64,000 nucleotides of DNA from Saccharothrix ecbatanensis (lineage in GTDB: Bacteria; Actinomycetota; Actinomycetes; Mycobacteriales; Pseudonocardiaceae). Of the stretch, positions 55,124 to 62,224 are shown one piece after another. The stretch covers positions 1,736,001-1,800,000 of the forward strand of contig NZ_JACHMO010000001.1 in NCBI RefSeq assembly GCF_014205015.1. Reading direction: 5' to 3'. A model generated the notes under the pieces. The model was not told where the DNA came from, made no database searches, and was given only the letters and a program-made list of their open reading frames with translations. Numbering within the stretch: position 1 is the stretch's first letter; each line of letters opens with the position of its first letter. A program made the position numbers and the translations under genes.

Positions 55124-57446
55124 GGCGATCACCGCGTCGCGTCAGGCCTTGCGCACCCAGGCCGAGCTGGAACGGCTGGCGCGCGACTGGGACCGGGCGG
55201 GCCGGCCCGACTCGTACCTGCTCCGAGGCGAGCGGCTGGCCACGGCGGTGCGCTGGCTCGACCACGCACCGGAGGGGTCGCACATCCTGTTGCGGGACTT
55301 CGTCGACAGCTCACGTGCGCGTGATCTCGCGGCGCTGCGCCGTGAGTCCGCGCTGGCGGCGAGCCGCGTGCCGGCGCACTTGGAGCACGACCCCGAACGT
55401 GGCGTGCTGGTGGCACTGGCCGCGATCGAGGAGTACGCGCCGACGCCGGAAGCCATCGGCGCTCTCGATGCGGCCGTTCGGGTCTCCAGGGTCCGCGGGT
55501 ACCTGGAAGGGCACGACGGAGCCGTGAACTCGGTGACCTTCTCCCCGGACGGAACTCGCGTCCTGACCGCTTCGGACGACGCCACCGCGCGGGTCTGGAG
55601 TGTCGAGGACCGGCGCGAAGTCCTTGTGCTCAGCGGACATTCGGCGAAGGTTCGCTCGGCCGAGTACTCCAGGAACGGCGCCCGTATCGTGACCGCGTCG
55701 GAAGACAAGACGGTACGGGTGTGGGACGCGACCAACGGACGTGTCCTGTTCGAACAGCACCCCGACCCGTGGACGCACCCCGTCTACTGGGCCACCTTCT
55801 CACCCGACGGGCGTCTGATCGCCGTGTTGTCGTCGGACGAGCGGCTCGTGCTGCTGGACGCGGTCGACGGTGCGGTGGTGACACACGTCGAAGCGCCGCC
55901 CGGCAACGGGGGCATCGCCGCGGGAACAGGCCGGAACAAGCGATTCTCCGTCGCGTTCTCCCCGGACGGGCACCATGTCGTCACCGGCTCGCTGTACGCG
56001 GCGGCGTACGTCTGGTCGGTGAAGAAATCGCGAAAGTTGCGACACGTGCTCAGACTGGACGGGCACGACCCGGGGCATGCCGTCCACAGCGTGAATTTCT
56101 CGCCCACCGGGTCGCACGTCGTCACTACCAGCGCGGACGGCACCGCGCTCGTGTGGGACGTCGCCCGGCCCGAACAGCCCGTGATGCTCGACGTGCAGGC
56201 GGGCGAGGTGTATTCCGCGGCGTTCTCCACTGCCGGCAGCATGATCGTCGCGGCGGCGCACGACGGCGCGGCCGTGGTCTGCGACGCGACCGACGGGTCC
56301 CTGCTCTTCCCGTTGGCCGGTCACCATTCGGTGGTGCTCTCGGCGGCCTTCTCCCCCGACGACACGACGATCGCCACCGGTGACGAGGACGGGGTGGTCC
56401 GGCTGTGGAGCACCACGGAATGGGGCGCGGTCCTGCCGATCGTCCATGACGCCCCGGTGTTCTCGGCCTGCGTCTCGGCCGACGGTTCGCGCATCCTCAC
56501 GGCCGCCGGCTCGACCGCCAACGTCGTCCACGCCGCCGACGGCTCCCCGGTCCTGTCCCTCACCGGGCACGACGAGCAGGTGGAATTCGCCGCGTTCTCG
56601 CCGGACGGTTCCCGAATCGTCACCGCCTCAGCCGACTACAGCAGCGGCGTGTGGAGCGCGAGCGGCGAGCTGGAGTACACGATCGAGGGCCACGACAGCC
56701 CGGTGGCGATGGCGACGTTCTCCTCGGACGGCACCCGGGTCATCACCTGCGCCGGCGGCCGGGGCCTCGGCGGCCACATCATGGGCGGTGTCAAGGTGTG
56801 GGGCGTGAGCGGCGCCCGCGAACCGTCGGGCGGGCCGACCCTGCTCCGATCGCCGCTCGTGGACATCCCGTCCGGTGAGGACGAATCGGTGCGCTCGGCG
56901 ATGTTGTCCGCCGACGGCACTCGCATCGTCGCGGCGGTCGGCCCCGCCACCGCTCGAATGTGGGACGCGGACACGCGTGAACTGCTGCTGACCCTGACCG
57001 GACACGGAAACGCGGTCAACTACGCGGAGTTCTCGCCGGACGGCTCCCTGATCGTCACCGCGTCGGACGACGCGACGGCAAGGGTGTGGACCGCGGACGA
57101 CGGAACCGAACAGTCGGTCCTGTCCGGTCATCGGTCCAAGCTGGGCAGCGCGAGGTTCTCACCCGACGGGGCCAGGATCGTCACGGCGTCGGCGGACGGA
57201 ACGGCGGTGGTGTGGGACATGGCCACCGGGAAGTCCGTCTGTGAGCTGTGGCACGGCGCCCCGCTGATCTGGGCGACCTTCTCCCCGGACGGGAGGCACG
57301 TCCTCACGGCCGGCGGTGACGGCGTGGTCTGGGTGTGGGACCACCTCCAGCCCGACGAACTGATCTCGGTGGCCAAGAGCCACGTGTTCCGCACGCTCAC
57401 CGCCGCCGAGCGGCAGGAGTACGGACTTCCCGAATCCTCGACCTGA
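55107..57446 (+). CDS. WD40 propeller part of the frameshifted TIR/STAND/WD40 protein
   Basis: About 780 codons with no convincing start of its own (the first possible start is TTG at 55149). It begins with the helical linker REAITASRQALRT and LARDWDRAGR that in relatives directly follows the STAND domain. About thirteen WD40-type repeats (about 110-770) with GHDGAVNSVTFSPDG, TASDDATARVWS and variants follow, predicting one or two propellers as a sensor. It is best read as the C-terminal part of one protein of about 1290 aa with the gene at 53594. Confidence 0.8.
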   Translation, partial: WPPIREAITASRQALRTQAELERLARDWDRAGRPDSYLLRGERLATAVRWLDHAPEGSHILLRDFVDSSRARDLAALRRESALAASRVPAHLEHDPERGVLVALAAIEEYAPTPEAIGALDAAVRVSRVRGYLEGHDGAVNSVTFSPDGTRVLTASDDATARVWSVEDRREVLVLSGHSAKVRSAEYSRNGARIVTASEDKTVRVWDATNGRVLFEQHPDPWTHPVYWATFSPDGRLIAVLSSDERLVLLDAVDGAVVTHVEAPPGNGGIAAGTGRNKRFSVAFSPDGHHVVTGSLYAAAYVWSVKKSRKLRHVLRLDGHDPGHAVHSVNFSPTGSHVVTTSADGTALVWDVARPEQPVMLDVQAGEVYSAAFSTAGSMIVAAAHDGAAVVCDATDGSLLFPLAGHHSVVLSAAFSPDDTTIATGDEDGVVRLWSTTEWGAVLPIVHDAPVFSACVSADGSRILTAAGSTANVVHAADGSPVLSLTGHDEQVEFAAFSPDGSRIVTASADYSSGVWSASGELEYTIEGHDSPVAMATFSSDGTRVITCAGGRGLGGHIMGGVKVWGVSGAREPSGGPTLLRSPLVDIPSGEDESVRSAMLSADGTRIVAAVGPATARMWDADTRELLLTLTGHGNAVNYAEFSPDGSLIVTASDDATARVWTADDGTEQSVLSGHRSKLGSARFSPDGARIVTASADGTAVVWDMATGKSVCELWHGAPLIWATFSPDGRHVLTAGGDGVVWVWDHLQPDELISVAKSHVFRTLTAAERQEYGLPESST

Positions 57447-57480
57447 GTTTCAACCAGAGGCCCGACACCACACGCCGCTC

Positions 57481-58293
57481 CTACGCCGCGCGCGGGAAGT
57501 CCTTGCGCTTGATCTTGGCGCGGCGGCCGTCCGGGTGGTGGAAGACGATGCCCTCGGCGAGGTGGCCGGGCGAGTACCGGCTCTCCAGGTCGGCGAGGAA
57601 GTCCCGCAGCTCGTGGTAGTCGCGGGGGACCTCGGGTAGCTCCGGCGCCTGGAAGTCGAACGGCACGCACAGGTGGTCGGTCAACGCCAGGGGGTTGCCC
57701 TGGATGCGCGGGCCGAGCGCCTCGCACGGGTGCTCGCCGTCGGACCAGCCGGACACGTCGGTGTTGCCCGCGGCGGCCAGGATCCACTTGTCCTCGCCGG
57801 AGTCCGGGTCGGTGTCGACGTACCAGCCGTCCACGATCCCCCGCTGCTTCTGGGCCTTGTCGGGGTTGCGCCGCTTCTCGACCCGGACGAGGTGCCCGGA
57901 GCGCACGGTGAGGCGGACGTTGGTCCCGTCGAGCTTCTCGGTGCCGACACCGGCGCCCTCGAAGACCCACGCGCACTCGGCACGCGGCCGGTCGACCACG
58001 TGGAAGCGCTCGTCGCGCTCGAAGAGCGTGGGGATCTTCTCCATGACCACTTTTCCTCTCAGGACGTGCCCGACCAGTTCTTCGTGGGTGATGGCGCCGG
58101 TGGCCAGGCCGCTCGCCAGTGCCCGCACCAGGTCCGCCACCGACACGTCGGCCTCGACGGCGACGTGTTTGAGCGCCTTCTTCTCCTCCGGGGAGATCCA
58201 GGCGACCAGCCGCGACCAGCCTTCCGGCGGCGTCCACCGGGCCAGGGTCGCCGGGTCCTTGCGGGGCCGTCCCCGCTTCCTGCCTTCGTCCAC
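57481..58293 (-). CDS. RNA-ligase-like nucleotidyltransferase with DNA-binding-like N-terminus
   Basis: Protein of 270 aa. The C-terminal 190 residues have the nucleotidyltransferase ligase motifs: TEKLDGTN (AMP-accepting Lys), EGIVFHHPDG (motif IV) and AKIKRKDF (motif V), as in Rnl-type RNA ligases. The first 80 residues hold an AT-hook-like KRGRPRKDP and a ribbon-helix-helix-like segment (VAWISPEEKKALKHVAVEAD). GTG at 58293 coincides with the expected transcription start of a good promoter (leaderless). An internal ATG at 58044 with GAGGA upstream could give a 187-residue ligase alone. Role unknown; repair or defence is possible. Confidence 0.7.
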   Translation of the reverse strand: MDEGRKRGRPRKDPATLARWTPPEGWSRLVAWISPEEKKALKHVAVEADVSVADLVRALASGLATGAITHEELVGHVLRGKVVMEKIPTLFERDERFHVVDRPRAECAWVFEGAGVGTEKLDGTNVRLTVRSGHLVRVEKRRNPDKAQKQRGIVDGWYVDTDPDSGEDKWILAAAGNTDVSGWSDGEHPCEALGPRIQGNPLALTDHLCVPFDFQAPELPEVPRDYHELRDFLADLESRYSPGHLAEGIVFHHPDGRRAKIKRKDFPRAA

Positions 58294-58299
58294 GGGCAG

Positions 58300-58329
58300 A
58301 CGGTAACGATCATCGCGTGCTTGTGTCAA
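58300..58329 (-). promoter_or_regulatory. Predicted promoter of ligase gene
   Basis: On the minus strand TTGACA (58329-58324), 18-base spacer, TACCGT (58305-58300). The start codon begins seven bases after the -10 box, implying a leaderless mRNA. Confidence 0.45.
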
Positions 58330-58442
58330 TTGGCATAACAGAAAATGAGCGCCGCGGCTCGCCGAGGACTTGCCGGCCGTCGCCTGTATCCGGGCAGCGT
58401 GCGAGTGGATCTCTACCGGTGAGAGCTCGAAAGGAGAAGCCC

Positions 58443-58847
58443 ATGACATTCCGGCTCGGCGTCGGTGTCGACCTCATCCCGGTGCGGCGGGTGCGCAAGC
58501 TCCTCGATGACAACCCGCAGGCCGAGGCCGACATCTTCACCGAACGCGAACGCGCCTACTGCTCGGCCAAACGTCACCCGTACCCGCACTTCGCGTGCCG
58601 GTTCGCGGGCAAGGAGGCCGTGCTCAAGGCGCTCGGCACCGGACTCGGCCCGCACATGCGCTGGACCGACGTGGAGATCGTCAACGCGCCGCTCGGCAGA
58701 CCGGGCGCGACGCTCAGCGGTGCGGTCCGCGCGGCCGCCGACCGGCTGGGAATGTCCACCATGGAGCTTTCGCTCTCGCACTCCGGCGGCTTCGCCATCG
58801 CGCAGGCTGTACTCGTTTTCGAAGGAGGCCCATGCGTTTCCACCTGA
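58443..58847 (+). CDS. acpS: Holo-[acyl-carrier-protein] synthase
   Basis: AcpS-type phosphopantetheinyl transferase of 134 aa that activates acyl carrier proteins. Conserved features are GVDLIPVRRV (metal-binding Asp), FAGKEAVLKALGTG (Glu/Lys) and LSHSGGFAIA. GAAAGGAG precedes the ATG. It is the first gene of a ketosynthase operon, so it probably serves a dedicated carrier protein; none is seen before the window ends. Confidence 0.9.
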   Translation: MTFRLGVGVDLIPVRRVRKLLDDNPQAEADIFTERERAYCSAKRHPYPHFACRFAGKEAVLKALGTGLGPHMRWTDVEIVNAPLGRPGATLSGAVRAAADRLGMSTMELSLSHSGGFAIAQAVLVFEGGPCVST

Positions 58848-59326
58848 TCGACCGGGTCGACGAGCTGGAAGCCAATCGGCACGTCGTGGCCCGCAAGGTG
58901 ACCTCACACCGCGAGGACTACTGGCGCGAACTCGGTCGCGGCATGGAGATGCCCGCCCACCTCGTGCTCGAGTCCCTGTGTCAGGCGGGCACCTGGCTGG
59001 TGGTCACCTCCACCGAGCGCAGGCTGCGGGCCGCGTTGCTGTCGATCGACTCCGTCGTGTTCGGCGACCCGGTGCGCCCTGGTGACGTGCTCACCCTGAC
59101 TGGCAGCGTGGAGACGATCAGCGAGGAGATCGCCGTGCTGTCCGGCACCGCGTCGGTGGAGGGGAAGATCGTCCTGGAGGCCCAGTCCATCATGTGCGCG
59201 CTGATCGCGGCCGACCAGCTCGACTCTCCCGACGAGACCGAACGCATGCAGCACCAGCTCGCCGGGCACCTGCCCGTGTTGCGGGACGCCGGGAAGCAGG
59301 CCATCGGCGCGGGCGGTGTCCGGTGA
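58832..59326 (+). CDS. Hotdog-fold dehydratase-like protein lacking the usual His
   Basis: Protein of 164 aa with a FabZ-like hotdog layout: LIDRVDELEAN, MPAHLVLESLCQAGTW aligning with the dehydratase helix, and VRPGDVLTLTGSV. The catalytic HFPG-type His is absent (the region reads WRELGRGMEM) while the helix Glu is kept, so it may be non-catalytic or a thioester-binding partner. It overlaps acpS by 16 bases with GAAGGAGG as ribosome site. Confidence 0.72.
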   Translation: MRFHLIDRVDELEANRHVVARKVTSHREDYWRELGRGMEMPAHLVLESLCQAGTWLVVTSTERRLRAALLSIDSVVFGDPVRPGDVLTLTGSVETISEEIAVLSGTASVEGKIVLEAQSIMCALIAADQLDSPDETERMQHQLAGHLPVLRDAGKQAIGAGGVR

Positions 59327-60579
59327 ACCGCAGGGTAGCCATCACCGGCATCGGCGCGGTCACCCCGCTCGGCAACGACGCACCGTCCACGTGGGACGCG
59401 ATGCTGGCCGGGCGCAGCGGGGTCTCCAAGCTGGAGACCTTCGACGCCACCGAGTTCCCGGTCCGGATCGCGGGTCAGGTGCGCGGGTTCGACCACGCGA
59501 CCGCGATCCCGGCCGGCCACGACCGCAAACACCTCTCCCGGGCGGCCACCTACGGCGTCGCGGCGGCCTATGAGGCGCTGCGGGACGCGGGGGAGAACTG
59601 GCGGGACATCGACCCCTACGACCGAGGGGTCTCGATCGGCGCCACCGTGGGCCGGCCGGAGTTGCAGGAACTGGTCGACATGTCGCACCTGATGGAGTCG
59701 AGCGGCCGCAGCCGGTACTACCGGCAGGCGCCGGGTGACGTGCTGCTGCGCGACCAGAACGTCGGCGCGGCGTCGATCGCGCGGGCCGCGGAGTGCAGGG
59801 GGCCGCTGATCAACGTCAGCACCGCGTGCGCGGGCTCGGCGCACGCCATCGGCGAGGCGTTCCGCCGGGTGCAGGAGGGCGACTGCCGGATGATGCTCGC
59901 CGGCGGCTTCGACACCCTCACCACCTGGATGGACGTGCTGGGGTTCTCCCTGCTCGGCGCGTTGGCCACCGAGTACAACGACGACCCGCAAGCGGCGTCA
60001 CGGCCGTTCGACGCGACCCGGTCCGGGTTCGTGCTCGGCGAAGGCGCGGTGGTCGCGGTGCTGGAGGACTGGGACACCGCGGTCGCCCGGGGCGCCCGCA
60101 TCCACGCCGAACTCGCCGGCTACGGCTCCACCCTCAACGCCTACCGGATCACCGACTCGCCACCGGACGGCGGCGGCGCGATCTCCGCGATGCGGGACGC
60201 GTTGACCGAGTCCGAAGTGGACCCCACGGGGATCGACTACGTGGTGGCGCACGGCACCGGCACGCCGGGCAACGACCTGAGCGAGACCAAGGCGATCAAG
60301 GCGGTGTTCGGCCCGCACGCGAGTGAGCTGTCGATCAGCTCGCCGAAGTCCATGACCGGCCACCTGACGTCGGCCGCGGCCGGGGTGAACCTGATCGCCG
60401 CGCTCGGCGCGCTGCGCACCCAGACCGTGCCGCCGACCGTGAACCTGCGCAACCCGGACCCGAAACTCGACCTGGACTACGTGCCGCTGGTCGCGCGCGA
60501 GCGCGAGGTGCGCGCCGTGCTGGTGAACGCGTTCGCCTTCGGTGGCACGAACGCCGCATTGGTGGTGCGTCAGCCGTGA
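59323..60579 (+). CDS. Beta-ketoacyl-ACP synthase (FabF-like), complete active site
   Basis: Ketosynthase of 418 aa with the full triad: Cys169 (VSTACAGS), His310 (AHGTGTPGND) and His347 (MTGHLTSAAA). It performs decarboxylative condensation of malonyl-ACP units. GTG start overlapping the previous gene (GTGA). Its neighbour two genes on is a ketosynthase-like protein without the Cys, suggesting a KS/chain-length-factor pair as in type II polyketide synthases. Confidence 0.9.
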   Translation: MNRRVAITGIGAVTPLGNDAPSTWDAMLAGRSGVSKLETFDATEFPVRIAGQVRGFDHATAIPAGHDRKHLSRAATYGVAAAYEALRDAGENWRDIDPYDRGVSIGATVGRPELQELVDMSHLMESSGRSRYYRQAPGDVLLRDQNVGAASIARAAECRGPLINVSTACAGSAHAIGEAFRRVQEGDCRMMLAGGFDTLTTWMDVLGFSLLGALATEYNDDPQAASRPFDATRSGFVLGEGAVVAVLEDWDTAVARGARIHAELAGYGSTLNAYRITDSPPDGGGAISAMRDALTESEVDPTGIDYVVAHGTGTPGNDLSETKAIKAVFGPHASELSISSPKSMTGHLTSAAAGVNLIAALGALRTQTVPPTVNLRNPDPKLDLDYVPLVAREREVRAVLVNAFAFGGTNAALVVRQP

Positions 60580-60953
60580 CCCAACTCGATCGGGTCGAGA
60601 GCCTGGTGGAGGGCGAGCGCGCCACCGCGGTGCGGCATGTGCCGCACACCTTGCAGGTGTTCGAGTCGCACTTCCCCCGGTTCCCGGTGCTGCCCGGCGT
60701 GATGATCATCGAGGACCTGGTGGAGGTGGCGAACCTGGTGCTCGGCGACGGGCCGTGGCGGCTCGCCGGCGCCAGTCGCGTCCGCTACCGGCACTTCGTC
60801 CGGCCCGGTGACGTGCTGCGGCTGGACGTGGACGTCACCAGCCGGTCCGCCGGCACCGCCACCTGCACGGCCACCGCGAAGGTGGACGGCCGAACCGTCA
60901 CCACTGTGCGCACCTTGAGCTTGCATCGGGTCGAGACGGGAGAGTTCCTATGA
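60576..60953 (+). CDS. FabZ-like 3-hydroxyacyl-ACP dehydratase
   Basis: Hotdog protein of 125 aa with ESHFPRFPVLPGVMIIEDL, the classical dehydratase motif including His, and YRHFVRPGDVLRLDV. It would remove water from the beta-hydroxyacyl chain, implying a reduced, polyene-forming product. Coupled to both neighbours by start/stop overlaps. Confidence 0.85.
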   Translation: MTQLDRVESLVEGERATAVRHVPHTLQVFESHFPRFPVLPGVMIIEDLVEVANLVLGDGPWRLAGASRVRYRHFVRPGDVLRLDVDVTSRSAGTATCTATAKVDGRTVTTVRTLSLHRVETGEFL

Positions 60954-62224
60954 GGAGTGTCGCGATCACCGGGATCGGGTTGCTGACCGGTCTCGGCACC
61001 GGCAGGCAGGAGACCTGGAAGCGGCTGCTCGACGGTGACACCGCGATCCGTCCGGTCACGGCGTACGACCCGTCCTCCTTCCGCACCCGGTTGGCCGCCG
61101 AGATCGACGATTTCCAGCCGGAGCGGTTCGCGCCGCGGCGCAGCCTGCGGATGGCGACCCGCAACGACCAGTTCGCGATCGCGGGCGCGGTGCTCGCGGT
61201 CGAGGACTCCGGCATCGACTTCGACACCTGCGATCCCGGCCGGGTCGGTGTCTTCGTCGGTGGAAACAAGGAGATCTCCAACCCCGACCACATGTTGGCC
61301 GGCGCGCTGGCGGGCAGGCGCGAGGACGGCGTCGCGGACGTGCGGCAGCTCGGCAGGCGGTACAGCTCGGCCTTCTACCCGCTGTACTACGTGGAGGGGT
61401 TGCAGGCCGCATCGCTGTTCTACATCTCCCAGCGCTACGGCCTGACCGGCCCGAACGCCTACTTCCACGGCACCGCGGACGCGGGCGCCACCGCGATCGG
61501 CCGGGCGTTCCGGTCGATCAGCCGGGGTGAGTCGCAGGTCGCCATCGCGGGCGGCTTCGACGACGCGGCCTCGTGGTGGACGGCATCCAAGATGGACGGC
61601 CTGGGCGTGCTCAGCACCGACAACGACCGGCTGGCCGAGGCCTTTCGGCCCTACGACGTGGACCGCTCCGGTTCGCTGCTCGGCGACGGCGCCGCGTTCG
61701 TGGTGCTGGAGGACGCGGAGCTGGCCCGACGGCGCGGCGCGCACGTGTACGCCGAGATCACCGGGGTGGCGGCCACCTTCGACGGGCGGTTGTTGACCCC
61801 GGAGCCGACCGGCGAGCCACTGGCCGCGGCCATCACGAAGGCGCGTGCGCAGGCGGGCGCCGAGATCGACTTCGTGGCCACGCACGGCTGCGCGACGAGG
61901 CTCGGCGACGTGTCCGAGGCCAGGGCACTGCGCAGTGCGCTGGGCGACGGGGCGTGCGCGACCAGCGTGAAACCGGCGACCGGGCACCTGGTCGCGGCGG
62001 CCGGCGCGCTCAACGTCGTGGTCTGCGCGCTGGCCATCGACGCGGGCGCGGTCCCGCCGACGCTCAACCTGGACCGGCCGGACCCGGACTGCGACTTCGA
62101 CTGGGTCGCGGGTCAAGCCCGCCAGTTGCGAGTGCGCAACGCCATCGCGATCGGCCGGGGCCTGGAAGGCCAGCAGGTCGCGGTCGCGCTGGGCGCCCCG
62201 GGTGAAACGAGAGGAGCTTCGTGA
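60950..62224 (+). CDS. Ketosynthase-like protein without catalytic Cys (chain-length-factor-like)
   Basis: Protein of 424 aa with ketosynthase fold throughout, but the nucleophile position reads HGTADAGA: Asp177 replaces Cys. The two His motifs remain (ATHGCATRLGD, PATGHLVAAAG). Such Cys-less partners in type II polyketide systems set chain length and act as heterodimer partner of an active ketosynthase. The probable partner is the protein at 59323-60579. Confidence 0.85.
   Translation: MRSVAITGIGLLTGLGTGRQETWKRLLDGDTAIRPVTAYDPSSFRTRLAAEIDDFQPERFAPRRSLRMATRNDQFAIAGAVLAVEDSGIDFDTCDPGRVGVFVGGNKEISNPDHMLAGALAGRREDGVADVRQLGRRYSSAFYPLYYVEGLQAASLFYISQRYGLTGPNAYFHGTADAGATAIGRAFRSISRGESQVAIAGGFDDAASWWTASKMDGLGVLSTDNDRLAEAFRPYDVDRSGSLLGDGAAFVVLEDAELARRRGAHVYAEITGVAATFDGRLLTPEPTGEPLAAAITKARAQAGAEIDFVATHGCATRLGDVSEARALRSALGDGACATSVKPATGHLVAAAGALNVVVCALAIDAGAVPPTLNLDRPDPDCDFDWVAGQARQLRVRNAIAIGRGLEGQQVAVALGAPGETRGAS

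Noticed and set aside
55149..57446. WD40 region as an independent gene starting at TTG 55149
   Set aside because: No ribosome site, and the upstream in-frame sequence continues the conserved linker of the STAND protein, so a frameshifted single gene is the better reading.
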